Source: Trichormus_B sp936914905 (GTDB lineage: Bacteria; Cyanobacteriota; Cyanobacteriia; Cyanobacteriales; Nostocaceae). From it: 64,000 bases of DNA. The stretch is taken from NCBI RefSeq assembly GCF_039871975.1, contig NZ_JBDPLL010000001.1. One strand, written 5' to 3'. Shown here in pieces: positions 1 through 10,683 of the stretch. The notes beneath the pieces were generated by a model. The model made no database searches and was not told the origin of the DNA. It saw only the letters and a program-made list of their open reading frames with translations. How positions within the stretch are numbered: position 1 is the first letter of the stretch; each line of letters opens with the position of its first letter. Position numbers and translations under genes: made by a program.

Positions 1-432
1 AGTCCAGTTTGGGTGGTTGCCGTTACCATGAGGTCTTTTATAGTCTGGAGACTCTCAGAAATCAGCCCCTGACATAGGGGAGAAATATGAGGAAAGAAAC
101 TATGGCCAATGGGATTGTACTTGGAGGNNNNNNNNNNNNNNNNNNNNNNNNNNNNNNNNNNNNNNNNNNNNNNNNNNNNNNNNNNNNNNNNNNNNNNNNN
201 NNNNNNNNNNNNNNNNNNNNNNNNNNNCAACCACCTTTTCTTCCTCAAGTTCCCCCAAGCCCAACTTTCAGGTTTCGTGATGGCATAACAGCAAGCCGCG
301 CATCTATGCCTGCCCCCCGTACCCTACTTTTAGGGCTTCAATCGCCGACCATATGCGGCCATCCTTCTCTGACAACGACTTATAGTATCGTTGCATTTTA
401 ACTTCAATTTCACCAGGGTCAAGGCCCATCAT
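1..432 (-). mobile_element. ISAzo13-like transposase remnant
   Basis: Read on the minus strand, positions 432 to 230 give an N-terminal stretch containing EIEVKMQRYYKSLSEKD and IEALKVGYGGQA, typical of the start of ISAzo13-family transposases. Positions 127 to 1 give a second stretch (KYNPIGHSFF, then VTATTQTGL) that resembles the C-terminal part. The middle is missing and partly covered by 100 unknown bases. In-frame stops occur after GGQA and further on, so no intact transposase is encoded. It lies directly downstream of the hoxF fragment and may be what truncated it. Family assignment is from remembered motifs, not a search. Confidence 0.55.
128..227. other. assembly gap (100 N)
   Basis: One hundred unknown bases, probably a scaffold gap of nominal size, inside a transposase remnant. 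Repeated elements commonly break short-read assemblies, so the true distance may differ. Confidence 0.98.
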
Positions 433-494
433 CTACCAGTTCTCCATCTACCTTTCTGGTGTATAGATATTATTAGCACTGTTACACCTTATTT

Positions 495-925
495 AATCCA
501 CTTTCCTAAAGTGCTTGATAATCATCAGCAGTAATATAAAATTGCATCAGTTCCGGGTCAATTTTGCCACTATTCTCTAGGTCAATTACCTATTGACCTA
601 GAGAATAGCTTATGCAAATCACCTTTTTCTAAATCTGTTACTTCCCGATTGACCTCAGAAATAATTTTTGTGGCATCTTCTGGAATAACTTTTTGATAGA
701 ATTTTGCCTCTGTGAAATTTTCCTGATTATCCACCTATACCAAAGGACCCTGGTAACACAGACGCATACAACCCACACCAGCAACCTGTAGCCGTTTTTC
801 CAAACCCGCAGCCTTCACAGAAGCATCTAAATTATATTTCACCGCTTGCGAATTAGAAGACAAACAACCAGCCGCCGTACAACAATGAATTTGTATAGGT
901 TGAGTATGAAAACGTTCATTTATAG
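495..925 (-). pseudogene. hoxF: hoxF remnant (hydrogenase diaphorase, N-terminal part)
   Basis: The minus strand encodes the N-terminal thioredoxin-like 2Fe-2S region of HoxF, the NADH-binding diaphorase subunit of the cyanobacterial bidirectional NiFe hydrogenase: PIQIHCCTAAGCLSSNSQAV, then VGCMRLCYQGPLV, then IIPEDATKIISEV-like sequence and LENSGKIDPE. All four cluster cysteines are still visible. The reading frame is broken several times and the sequence stops after about 140 codons, so the NADH- and FMN-binding parts are absent. It follows the hoxE remnant in the usual hoxE-hoxF order. The downstream edge abuts the ISAzo13-like remnant. Confidence 0.7.
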
Positions 926-939
926 CGATTTATAGTAAT

Positions 940-1463
940 TTATTTAGTTCCATTTTCCTGCCATTCTCCCACCTTTATACAAACTGATTCCGGGGTTTAA
1001 TTACCTACAGCTGCACCATCAAAAACTCCCAAATGTGTAATACCACAAGCGCCTAAACACCTAGTCGTCATTAAAGAAATTTCTCCATTAGAAGTAGTTT
1101 CTCCCGCACGAATTCTAGTAACATTTTCCAAGCTGCTTAAAATTGCTTGACATCCCTTCACATAACAAGCCGTACCTCTATAAACCACACAATTATGTTT
1201 ACCTTTAGGTGCAAGGGAAAACAAATTATAGAAAGTTACTATTCGATACACCCGACTGGGTAGTAATTTTAACTGATGGGTAATATACAACAATAAATTT
1301 AATTCTAAATAACCGAATAATTCCGAAGCGCGATGAATAATTTTAATTAGTGTATCTTGTTGATATTAATGACGCTTAATAGTTGCATCCAACAGCTTTA
1401 AATGCTTATCTACACTGGGATGAGTTTGGGATGAGTTATAGGAGGTGGAACAGAAGCTTTCAT
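940..1463 (-). pseudogene. hoxE: hoxE pseudogene (hydrogenase diaphorase subunit)
   Basis: HoxE is the NuoE-like 2Fe-2S subunit of the bidirectional hydrogenase diaphorase. Joined across frames the minus strand reads MKASVPPPITHP, HLKLLDATIKRH, then LFGYLELNLLLYITHQ and TACYVKGCQAIL, LMTTRCLGACGI, VFDGAAVGN. An ATG at 1463 has a purine-rich stretch upstream (AAGAGG). The gene is dead three ways: an 11-bp tandem duplication of AACTCATCCCA near codon 10 shifts the frame, a stop follows KRH, and GN*TPES looks like CAA changed to TAA near the C-terminus. One cluster cysteine has also become Tyr-Arg (CVVYRGTACY, where the family usually has Cys). Confidence 0.8.
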
Positions 1464-1522
1464 TATTTATAACCTCTTATAGATTACCTTTTTACGTCCC
1501 TCACTGCGTCAAATGGAAAACA

Positions 1523-2018
1523 TTACTTACCACTTTTTACTGTTATTACTAAATAAATAGTATACACAGAGTAAGATGCATAATGTAGAACATGATTACT
1601 CATACTACCAATCAATAATTTCGTTATCCCAAACAGTCCCTGTAATCCCATAATAATTAAATCAGCATTCCATTCTTTGGCTAAATTACAAATAATACTT
1701 CCAAGACTGCCCACTTTTTGGATAAACTCGGTATTAATATTAGCGTTGTTAGTTTTAGCGCAGAATTTTTGTAACATTTGCAAACCTTCTTTTTTATAGA
1801 TCTCTAATTTTTAAAAGTACAATTTCATACTTTCATCACCCCAGCCTGGATAGTAATCCGTATTAGGCATATTACATCAGGAATAGTATTGTTTTCTGGT
1901 GATAAAATGTGAAGTACCATTAAATTCGTCGATTTAACTTTGCTAAAGTTAAACCTTGGTCAAAAATATGCTGATTCATTTCTGAGCGATCTAATTCTAC
2001 GAGAATATTGTTAAATAT
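1523..2018 (-). pseudogene. universal stress protein (UspA family) pseudogene
   Basis: Minus-strand fragments give FNNILVELDRSEMNQHIFDQ, LTLAKLN, a degraded middle, then a C-terminal block with WNADLIIMGLQGLFGITKLL and GSMSNHVLHYA. This is the normal UspA order; the ATP-binding G-x2-G-x9-G loop is still discernible as GLQGLFGITKLLIGSMSN. The expected ATG appears as ATA at 2018 and there is a stop after NRRI, so the gene is not translated as one product. Another member of this family at 13625 is intact. Confidence 0.7.
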
Positions 2019-2435
2019 CGAAGACCTCTATATTAGGCTGACCAATGAAATTCTTGATACACCAAGAGTCAGAGATCAGGTTTTTATGAATATTCTAGAT
2101 TGGGTATTAATCCCATTGAGTTCTACCTACAATCTTCTTATAAATCAAGAAAAGTCTGATTTTTTACCCTAAGTTTAATACTTAAGGTATATTTGTAATA
2201 ATTTATGTATTCTTACAAATATATAATGGCTTATTTTATTAAGGAATTATTGTGCCTTCTATTTCAATACTGCTTGGTGAAGTACCCAAAATTTTTAATC
2301 GGGTGTTGAAAAAGGTTTTGAGGTCAGAACTTAAAGTTTTTTTCTTTACCTTTCTCCATAACCCCTATCCGCTTAACCAACAAGTGTTACCTTATATCCA
2401 ACTTTTAAAACTACTAAATCAGGGAAGCTTTTAAA
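2019..2435. other. intergenic region with an unassigned 60-codon ORF
   Basis: No recognisable gene. A 60-codon plus-strand frame (2252-2434) ends just before the response-regulator start; it has no family resemblance and is probably leader sequence. The AT-rich stretch 2160-2240 is the likely promoter region for the downstream sensor gene. Confidence 0.4.
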
Positions 2436-5400
2436 ATGAAAATTTTAATTGTTGAGGATGACGAGTTAAATGCTTATGCACTCACCGCTGTTTTAACAGA
2501 CCAAAATTATGCTGTGGAAGTAGCGACTGATGGCAATGCAGCTTGGGATTTAGTCGCAACTTACGATTATGATCTAATTTTATTAGATGTCATGTTGCCT
2601 AAACTTGACGGTATTAGTTTATGTAGGCAAATTCGTTCCAGTGGTAGACCTGTACCGATTTTATTATTAACAGGATGTGATAGCAGCCACGAAAAAGCAA
2701 CAGGTTTGGATGCAGGTGCTGATGATTACGTAGTAAAACCATTTGAACCGGAAGAACTAGTAGCGCGTGTACGGGCATTATTACGACGGGGTGGTGTAGC
2801 TTCACAACCTATATTGGAGTGGGGAAATTTACGATTAGACCCCAGTAGCTGTGAAGTCACTTATAATCAAAATTTACTCTCGCTCACACCAAAAGAATAC
2901 GCACTATTAGAACTATTATTAAGAAATAATCGCCGGGTATTTAGCTGTGGGATGATTTTAGAGGATCTTTGGTCCTATGAAGATACACCAGGAGAAGAAG
3001 CCGTTCGCACCCATATTAAAGGTTTGCGAATGAAGCTCAGATTCGTGGGAGCTAACAATGATTTAATAGAAACTGTGTATGGGATTGGTTATCCTCTCAA
3101 ACCCCAGGAAGAAGACGGGGTAGAGGAAACAGGGATTCGGGGAAGTAAAGCTACAGGGGGATTAGACGAGCAAAAATCCCAACAAACTCTGACAGCCATT
3201 GCAGATATTTGGCAGCGATTTCGTGATCGGGTAGATAAGCAACTAATTATATTGGAGCAAGCTGCACAGAGTTTAAACCCAGAATTGCGGTTTTAAGCAA
3301 GTAGATAAGCTCATACCTTAGCTGGATCTTTAGGTACTTTTGGTTTGGGTTATGGTTCAGAGTTAGCTAGAAAAATTGAGAAGTTATTGAAATCTGGTAA
3401 GACTTTAAACCCAACAGAAACGACCAACCTGCAAAATTGGGTGAAGTTATTGCGTCAAGAGATTGAAGCTAAGAATCAAGAATATATTACTTCATCTGCA
3501 ACTACCAATAAATTACCATTAGTTGTAGTAGCTGAGAAAAACACCATTGGTAAGCAACAATTAACAGATGCTGATGGGATTTTACTAGAAGTCAGACCCG
3601 CAGACTTGATCATGATTGATGAGCAAACTAGTGTAAGTGTTATTAGTAAAGTAGAAACAGCATTACAAAGTCAGGAAAATTATCAACAGTTAGTAGAACT
3701 TTTTCCAGAAGCAATTTTGATGGAAACTGAAGGAAATATATATAGTTTTTGTTAACAGTGCGGCAGTGAATTTGTTTGGTGCTAAAAAAGCAACAGAATT
3801 ATTAGGCAAACCATTACTTGATTTTGTCGCTCCTAATTCATACGGTGGAGTTGCAGAACAATTTCAAAATCTAAGAACAAATAAACAGTCAATTCCTTTA
3901 CATGAAGAACATTTCTTACGACTAGATGGCAGTTTGATTGATCTAGAAATTGTGGCTGCTGCTGTTACTTATCAAGGTAAACCAGCATCGCAAATTGTCG
4001 CCCGTGATATTACCCAACGCAGGCAAACAGAGTTAGCTTTGCACCGAGCTAATGAAGAACTAGAATTAAGAGTTGCAGAACGCACAGCGGAGTTAATTAC
4101 TGTTAATCACTAATTAAAGTCACAACTAGATGAACGGCGACGCACACAGGAAGCTTTAAGAATTTCTCAAACTCGATTTGAAGGAATTCTAAGTATTGCT
4201 GATGATGCGATTATTTCTATTGATGGTAGTCAACTTATTACTTTATTTAACCAAGGTGCAGAAAAGATTTTTGGTTACTCTGCTGATGAAGTTCTCGGAC
4301 AAAGTTTAGATCTGTTGTTACCCATGCGTTTTAGTGAACAACATCGTCATCATATCGCTGATTTTGGTAAATCTCCTAGTCCGGCTCGGAGAATGGGAGA
4401 AAGAAGAGAAATATTTGGTCGGCATAAAGATGGGAATGAATTTACTGCTGAGGCTTCTATTTCTAAATTAGATATGGGTAATGAATGTGTTTATACTGTA
4501 GTTTTGCGTGATATAACTGACTGCAAGCAAGTGGAAAGAATGAAAGATGAATTTGTGTCTGTAGTCAGTCATGAATTGCGTACTCCTTTAACTTCAATTC
4601 ATGGTTCTTTAGGAATGTTAGCAAGTGGTTTGTTACCGACAGATTCGGGACAAGGTAAACGCCTGCTACAAATTGCCACTGATAGCACCGAGCGATTGGT
4701 GAGGTTAATTAACCATATTCTCGATATTGAAATAATTGAGTCTGGTAAGGTGAAAATGGAACGAGAAACCTGTAATTTGCAGGATTTAATTGTTTCAGCA
4801 GTGAATGTTATGCAGCCTTTAGCTGATAAGGCTGGGGTGACTTTATCTATTTCTAGTGTATCTGTACAATTATGGGCTGATCCAGACCGGATTGTGCAAA
4901 CTATCACCAATTTGTTGAGTAATGCTATTAGATTTTCTACTTCTGGTTCTACAATTTGGCTAATAGGACAACAACAAAATGACCAAGTGCTGTTAACAGT
5001 GAAGGATACTGGAAGGGGGATACCAGATGATAAATTGAATAGTATTTTCGAGCGATTTCAACAAGTTGATTCTTCCGATTATCGCAATCATGATGGTACT
5101 GGGTTAGGCTTGGCAATTTGCAAGAGTATTGTCCAGCAGCATACTGGTAATATCTGGGTAGAGAGTACCTTGGGTAAGGGTAGTAATTTTTATTTTACGC
5201 TGCCAATTTTAGAACCTAGCTATGCTGAGGAATTAGAACATTGTGCTACGGAAAAACCATTAATTTCTCAACCGTATTTTCCTTTAGTTCTTGTTTTAGT
5301 TCTTGTTTGTGACGATGATGAATTAATCCGTTTGGAGTTACAAAATTTATTAGAAAAAGGTGGATATAGAGTGATAACTGTAGGAGCAGGTGAAGATGCG

Positions 5401-6038
5401 ATCCCACAAGCAATTGCTGAACAACCAGATGTCATTGTCCTGGATTTACTAATGCCAAAAATGAATGGTTGGGAAACAATAGCAATTTTGAAAGAACGAG
5501 AAGATACACAAAATATACCCATTGTCATATGTAGTGTTTACCAACCTAGTCATAGTCATCAACCCAATGCTGATTTTGTGGATTGGTTAAGTAAGCCAGT
5601 TGAGGAGATATCCCTATTACATTCTTTAAGTAAAGTCATCACTCAACTTTATGGAAAAATCAGAATTTTAATTGTTGAGGACGATAATGATTTCGCTGAT
5701 TTGTTAGCAACTTTGTTTGAGAGGCATGATATTGAAACCTTTATTGCTAGAACTGGTAGAGAAGCTATTCATATCAGTCAAAAAGTTAATCCTGATTTAC
5801 TCATTCTTGATTTAATTTTGCCCGAAGGTGACGGTTTTACTGTAGTAGATTGCCTTAAGGAATACAATCAGCTTGTAGTATTCCCGTGGTTGTTTATTCC
5901 GCTAAAGATTTGGATACATCGGAACGGCATAGACTTAAATTAGGACATACAGAATTTTTGACTCAAGGACGAGTAACTACTCATGAATTTGAACAAAGAG
6001 TGATGTTTTTATTGAAAACCATCACTCATAAGAATTAG
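2436..6038 (+). pseudogene. decayed hybrid sensor kinase / OmpR-type regulator
   Basis: Domains in order: receiver (phospho-acceptor in ILLDVMLP, D51; KPFEPEE), winged-helix DNA-binding domain (TPKEYALLELLL), Hpt (AHTLAGSLGTFGL), a PAS domain, a second PAS (FEGILSIADDAIISIDG), HisKA (SVVSHELRTPLTSIHG), HATPase (GTGLGLAICKSIV), then two receivers (VLDLLMPKMNG; LILDLILPEGDG). Two TAA codons at 3294 and 3306 split regulator from Hpt, and one near 4111 splits the PAS region; each replaces a likely CAA. A TATA-type insertion near 3737 and a frameshift near 5878 complete the damage. After restoring frame the last receiver ends at 6038. The first open frame (2436-3296) could still yield a receiver plus DNA-binding protein. 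It may represent one or two ancestral genes, with receivers lost after the Hpt domain (inference). Confidence 0.8.
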
Positions 6039-6209
6039 CAATTGAAATGTAATAGTTCAGGAGTCAGGAGTCAGGAATCAGAATGTTTGAGAAATTGCTC
6101 ATTCATCAAATAGGTATTTTTGGAGTTAGCCTGAAAAAGCTGATGGATGATAGCTGAGTCCTTACCCCAAAACTTAAAAAATAAAACTTAAAAATGAGAG
6201 GATAGGATT

Positions 6210-6590
6210 ATGGAAAGAAAGCGGATTTTAGTAGTTGATAATGAACAGTATATTCAAGAAGTAACAAAAATTTGCTTGGAAACTGTTGTAGGTTGGGAAG
6301 TTCTGACTGCTAGTTCTGGGAAAGAGGGGATAATACAGGCTGAAAATCACCAACCAGACGCAATTTTACTAGATGTAATGATGCCGGATATAGATGGACT
6401 TGCTGCTTTTGAACAGTTACAAGCAAATCCAGCGACAAAAGAGATTCCAGTGATTTTATTAACTGCCAAAATCCAAGCTGCTGACCGTCGTCGCTATGCC
6501 CAATTACGAATGAAAAGTGCGATCGCTAAACCCTTTAATCCTCTCGAATTAGCTGGTCAAGTTGCATCCGCTTTAGGTTGGAGTTTGTAG
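6210..6590 (+). CDS. single-domain response regulator (CheY-like)
   Basis: A 126-residue protein made only of a receiver domain. The acidic pair is VVDNE near residue 9-12 (one acidic position is Asn, which is less usual), the phospho-acceptor is D55 in AILLDVMMPDIDG, the Thr/Ser switch is in ILLTAK, and the conserved Lys is in IAKPFNP near residue 107. A purine-rich GAGAGGATAGG stretch precedes the ATG. It lies about 170 bases downstream of the decayed hybrid sensor kinase and was probably its partner, accepting phosphate and passing it by protein contact because no output domain is present. With the kinase broken, its present phosphate source is unknown. Confidence 0.88.
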   Translation: MERKRILVVDNEQYIQEVTKICLETVVGWEVLTASSGKEGIIQAENHQPDAILLDVMMPDIDGLAAFEQLQANPATKEIPVILLTAKIQAADRRRYAQLRMKSAIAKPFNPLELAGQVASALGWSL

Positions 6591-6894
6591 CAGTCATGCG
6601 ATACAAATCTTCTCCCTATTCTGATTTGGTATTTTCTGTAATTACTTGAACTCTTTTGATTCCTCTGGGTATGATTCTATTCTTTTTAAGGGGCTTGTCA
6701 TTATTAATACTCACATCTTTATTTAATCTGTTTATTCTCTCATACAATTTCTTTTAAAGATAGGTCTAGTGAGTAACAACAAAGTTCATCTGAACTAATA
6801 AGTATGTGGTCTTAAAGATTCTTCATTTCATTCTGAATGAAATATATCATTTTCGGACTTTTACAAGAGATATAATCACCCAATACAAACCCAA
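6591..6894. other. intergenic, no gene seen
   Basis: About 300 AT-rich bases between the convergent receiver gene and the PIN-TRAM gene. I see no coding pattern or RNA gene. Confidence 0.6.
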
Positions 6895-6920
6895 TATAAA
6901 ATCGGTGCTCCTACACCGAT
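6895..6920 (-). terminator. rho-independent terminator of the PIN-TRAM gene
   Basis: On the minus strand ATCGGTG, a six-base loop and CACCGAT form a 7-bp stem followed by TTTTATATT, about 35 bases after the stop codon at 6956. Stem, loop and U-rich tail fit an intrinsic terminator. Confidence 0.7.
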
Positions 6921-6955
6921 CTTCAGGATTGATTCTGTTTTCCGCACCATTTCCC

Positions 6956-8032
6956 TCACGCTAATGCGGAAGCTTGGGGTTTAGCAAAAATCATCCTCCC
7001 CGCTGAGGTTTGTAAAGCACTGGTGACAACTACCCGCAGTTCACCACCTACATAACTGCTTCCTTCCTCAACTACTACCATTGTGCCGTCGTCTAAATAA
7101 CCAACACCTTGACTTGGTTCTTTACCTTCTTTGAGAATTTTCAAATCTAGATTATCACCAGGTAAATAAGATGGACGAACTGCATTTACCAAATCATTGA
7201 TATTTAAAACTGGAACTTTCTGCACACTAGCAACTTTAGATAAATTGTAATCATTAGTTAACAGAGTCCCGTTAATTTCTTGGGCAAATCGCACCAATTT
7301 AGCATCAACTGTAGCAATATCTTCGTAATCAGCCGCGTTAATTAAAATACGTTCTTGGTAAGCCTCTTTAATCCGGTTGAGGATTTCTAATCCGCGTCTT
7401 CCTCTGACTCGCTTTTGGTCTTTACTGGCATCCGCCACTTGTTGCAATTCTTGTAAAATAAACTGTGGGACAATAATTACCCCTTCTAGAAAACCAGTTT
7501 CCAATAAGGTTTCAATACGACCATCAATAATGCAACTGGTATCTAAGACTTTGGTGTTTGCAGGTTTAAGAGTTCCTTCAACTACCATTGTTTCTACAGT
7601 GTTGGGATTAATTAAGCGTAATAAACCGCGTCCATGAGTATCTGCCAAATTCATGCCTGTGACAGCAAGTATAATACTGCCAACAACTGCTACTAGAGGT
7701 TTAATAAATCCAAAATCTGCGGGAATGGGTAGTAAAAATAGCGGGGCTAACATTAAATTGGCTAGTAATAGCCCAATGACTAAGCCAATGGCACGAGTTA
7801 AAATGACTTCGAGGGGCATTTCTCGGACTTGTGCTTCTAAGCGACGGTATGTGGTCTGGAAACTTAGCCCAATTGCACCACCAATAATAGCGGTAAATAC
7901 GGCAACAATTAACCTCAATGCGTTTAGGTTTGTTACCCCGTCTAGTGTTGCAGGGGGGAGTAGATCGGTACTAAAGTAACCTATTCCCGATGCTGCCAAA
8001 ATAAATGAGAGAATGATAATGATATCAAGCAT
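6956..8032 (-). CDS. PIN/TRAM domain membrane protein (YacL-like)
   Basis: A 358-residue protein with four hydrophobic segments in the first ~150 residues (for example IIIILSFILAASGIGYFS and GLVIGLLLANLMLAPLFLL). A PIN nuclease-like domain follows from about 165 to 280 (VLDTSCIIDGRIETL, then TLLTNDYNLSKVA), and a C-terminal TRAM-like segment (GVGYLDDGTMVVVEEG). The acidic residues expected for a PIN metal site are visible in DTSCIID and in TNDYNL. The family is conserved in cyanobacteria and Firmicutes; its substrate is not established. The gene is monocistronic, with a terminator just downstream. Confidence 0.88.
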   Translation of the reverse strand: MLDIIIILSFILAASGIGYFSTDLLPPATLDGVTNLNALRLIVAVFTAIIGGAIGLSFQTTYRRLEAQVREMPLEVILTRAIGLVIGLLLANLMLAPLFLLPIPADFGFIKPLVAVVGSIILAVTGMNLADTHGRGLLRLINPNTVETMVVEGTLKPANTKVLDTSCIIDGRIETLLETGFLEGVIIVPQFILQELQQVADASKDQKRVRGRRGLEILNRIKEAYQERILINAADYEDIATVDAKLVRFAQEINGTLLTNDYNLSKVASVQKVPVLNINDLVNAVRPSYLPGDNLDLKILKEGKEPSQGVGYLDDGTMVVVEEGSSYVGGELRVVVTSALQTSAGRMIFAKPQASALA

Positions 8033-8289
8033 AATTGTGCTGTTTTCCTACAACTGTAGTTACCCTATAGAGTAAGGTATTTTTTATTTCAACGGTCAGA
8101 TTGATTAAGAAATATGGACTTACGCTAGGGGTTTAGGCAATAAATACAATATATGCAAACATTATAACTAAAGTGTTTTCTCTGCATAATTATTCTTATT
8201 CTTGTTATCAGAAGATAAAAAGTTGTAAACAAACTACTCATTTTCCTTTTTTGTAATTGTCCATTCAATTAATTTAATTCTTGATCATA

Positions 8290-9495
8290 ATGAGTCAAAA
8301 AGATATTGCTGTTGAAGTTCCCAGTGCGGCTTACGTACATATCCCCTTTTGTCGGCAGCGGTGTTTTTATTGTGATTTTCCGGTGTTTGTGGTGGGCGAT
8401 GCCTACGGCGAGCCAAGCTACCGCTCACAGGGTAAAACATCTGGTACAATTTCCCAATATGTTGATGCACTGTGTTACGAAATCAGCATCTCACTAGCTT
8501 TTAGTCAACCACTAGCAACTATTTTCTTTGGTGGTGGTACTCCTTCCCTGTTATCGACAGAACAGTTGCAATGTATATTAACAGCGTTAGAGAAGCGTTT
8601 TGGTATTGCGGCTAGGGTGGAAATCTCGATGGAAATGGACCCCGGTACTTATGATTTGGCAAAGATTGCAGGTTATTGCAGTACAGGTGTCAACCGGGTA
8701 AGTTTGGGTGTACAAGCCTTTCAAGATGAATTACTAAAAATTGCTGGGCGATCACACTCAGTTAATGATATCTTTGCAGCTATTGATTTAATCAACCAAG
8801 TCGAGATACCCGAATTTAGCTTAGACCTAATTTCCGGGTTCCCACATCAGTCTTTAGTTCAGTGGCAAGATTCCCTAACTAAAGCGGTAGAAATTGCCCC
8901 CACTCATATATCTATCTATGATTTAACCATTGAACCAGGGACAGCTTTTGGTCGTTCTTACAAACCGGGAGATAATCCCCTACCGACAGATGAAACCACT
9001 GTCACAATGTACCAACTAGGGCAAAAAGTATTAACTGGTGGAGGTTATGAACATTATGAAATTTCCAACTATGCTAAAAGCGGACATCAATGTAAACATA
9101 ATAGAGTTTATTGGGAAAATCGCTCTTATTATGGTTTTGGTATGGGTGCAGCTAGTTATGTCCATGGTAAACGCTTCACTCGTCCTCGAAAAACTAAAGA
9201 ATATTACGAATGGTTGCAAAATGGTGCATTCATTGATTGTGAAGTCACACCTTTAGAGGATGAATTGTTAGAAACTTTAATGCTCGGGTTGCGGTTAGCA
9301 GAAGGTTTGAGTTTGACGATCTTGGTGGAGAAGTTTGGAAAACAAAAGGTCCAGGAAATTACACAATGTTTGCAACCTTATTTTAAGCAGGGTTGGGTGG
9401 AAGTTGTGGAGGAAAGGTTGCGTTTAACTGATCCTGATGGGTTTTTGTTTTCTAATATGCTGTTGGCACATTTGTTTGAGAAGTTGGGGGAATAA
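8290..9495 (+). CDS. hemW: radical SAM heme chaperone HemW
   Basis: A HemN-like radical SAM protein of about 401 residues. The 4Fe-4S motif CxxxCxxC is present as CRQRCFYCDF near residue 23, and the family also keeps FFGGGTPSLL and LDLISGFPHQ. It lacks features that define true oxygen-independent coproporphyrinogen oxidase, so HemW (heme chaperone) is the better name; many databases still call it HemN. I prefer the ATG at 8290 over a TTG nine bases upstream. Right after the FeS motif, residues ~36-47 (GDAYGEPSYRSQ) are encoded by what looks like a dispersed cyanobacterial repeat (8393-8430), an in-frame insertion. Confidence 0.88.
   Translation: MSQKDIAVEVPSAAYVHIPFCRQRCFYCDFPVFVVGDAYGEPSYRSQGKTSGTISQYVDALCYEISISLAFSQPLATIFFGGGTPSLLSTEQLQCILTALEKRFGIAARVEISMEMDPGTYDLAKIAGYCSTGVNRVSLGVQAFQDELLKIAGRSHSVNDIFAAIDLINQVEIPEFSLDLISGFPHQSLVQWQDSLTKAVEIAPTHISIYDLTIEPGTAFGRSYKPGDNPLPTDETTVTMYQLGQKVLTGGGYEHYEISNYAKSGHQCKHNRVYWENRSYYGFGMGAASYVHGKRFTRPRKTKEYYEWLQNGAFIDCEVTPLEDELLETLMLGLRLAEGLSLTILVEKFGKQKVQEITQCLQPYFKQGWVEVVEERLRLTDPDGFLFSNMLLAHLFEKLGE
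8393..8430. repeat. dispersed repeat inserted in-frame in hemW
   Basis: GGCGATGCCTACGGCGAG followed by an AGCTACCGCT block resembles the short GC-rich repeat GCGATGCCTACGGCGGGC that is common between genes in Nostoc/Anabaena. Here it keeps the hemW frame open and adds about ten residues. Confidence 0.55.
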
Positions 9496-9826
9496 ATACC
9501 GGTTATTGAGTTATTTTGTCACCTAACTTTTCCGAAAAACTTGCAAGCCGTGGTGTATAAGAAAGTAAACATTGTTTGCGACCTATACGCAATTAAGCTT
9601 CACAGCTAAGTTATATCAACATTTCTTACAGAAATATCATGATCATGGTTCTACAGAGCTAAAAGTATTAATTTTTCCCAGTATCATCATCCTGATTGGC
9701 ATCAATCTTCCATTTTTATTAGATTGCTCAAGCCAAGGTAGTGGTTTGTCAATTTTCTATTTGTGGATAAAGACGCTTGAGACGGATACGGGCATCCGCT
9801 GTTGTGAACTGCCAATTAACTAACTA
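9496..9826. other. intergenic / possible gene remnant before IS copy 1
   Basis: An 83-codon plus-strand frame (9572-9823) contains one hydrophobic segment (VLIFPSIIILIGINLPFLL) and ends almost at the IS boundary. I recognise no family; it may be a gene cut off by the element or chance. Confidence 0.35.
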
Positions 9827-10632
9827 GAGACGGCTGAAAATTGACAAAGGAGTCTGTGTCTGGCTTTCCATAGTGTTAAGATTAGGAAAGAGCCAAGGCA
9901 AGAATCAGGGTTGGGAATAGTAACTGATAGGAACTATCCATGAAGATGTTGATGACTAATTCATAACTGACCTCATATCCATAACATTTATGAAATGGGC
10001 AAAACTAATGAACTAATTCCTAATGTTACTAAACCACAAATACTAAGAATTACTTGTTCGTAAATTCGGGAATTCAGGGGAAATCTTTGTTGAGCTACCC
10101 GGAATATTTTCACAAGTCTAATAGGGTGTTCAACAAAAATACAGTTGCTGGAAAACTCTTTGTTTCGTGCCTTTTGTTCTCAGTCCGGATACCATAATCG
10201 CTATCATGTTTTTCTACCTGTCCAAGGAGACTAGCAGGCAAAACATTTCCTAATATCTCTAGCTAGTAATTAAATGTGTCCTTTGCTTCCGTTTTAGAGA
10301 TACCGAAATGCAAACCTAAAACCTCAAATGTTGGCATTTTCCTCAAATAGAACAAGCATAGACATACGTCTTCTTTGATCTCTAGTTTCGGTTTCCGCCC
10401 TCCTCCTTCCTGATTTATACGTATCTTTTTACTTTCTATCTCAGCTTGAAGTTTTTATGCTGTATTTCAGCTTGGGCTAACCCGTCTTGAAACTGATGGT
10501 TAGTTATTCCCTGTATTTGTTTTCTACGATGTGGATATTCAAGAATATAATTAAGTGGATTTTTCCTTTTTGTAGAAGGGAATTTTGACCGTCTACCATT
10601 TTTTGACACCAAGTTAATTTTCCTGACAGGTC
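9827..10632 (-). mobile_element. IS5-type element, copy 1 (internally deleted, 806 bp)
   Basis: Same ends as copies at 14367, 35290 and 61878: GAGACGGCTGAAAATTGAC at one side and CCTGACAGGTC at the other, flanked by TA on both sides. Compared with the 1.14-1.17 kb copies it lacks 324 bp of transposase core; the junction sits at GTTCT (10176-10180). The remaining coding parts on the minus strand match the N-terminal helix-turn-helix part and the C-terminal end of the transposase. It cannot encode an active enzyme. Confidence 0.85.
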
Positions 10633-10683
10633 TAATTGGTAATTGGTGATTGGAACAAGCTATTCTCGGTGACCCATTAGCAA

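Noticed and set aside
2252..2434. 60-codon frame before the sensor gene
   Set aside because: No similarity recognised; AT-rich leader sequence is a simpler explanation.
7377..7979. Two plus-strand frames opposite the PIN-TRAM gene
   Set aside because: They are antisense shadows of a well-conserved gene with no coding signature of their own.
8290..9495. Assignment as coproporphyrinogen III dehydrogenase HemN
   Set aside because: Length and the N-terminus (YVHIPFCRQRC directly after a short leader) fit HemW; HemN is longer.
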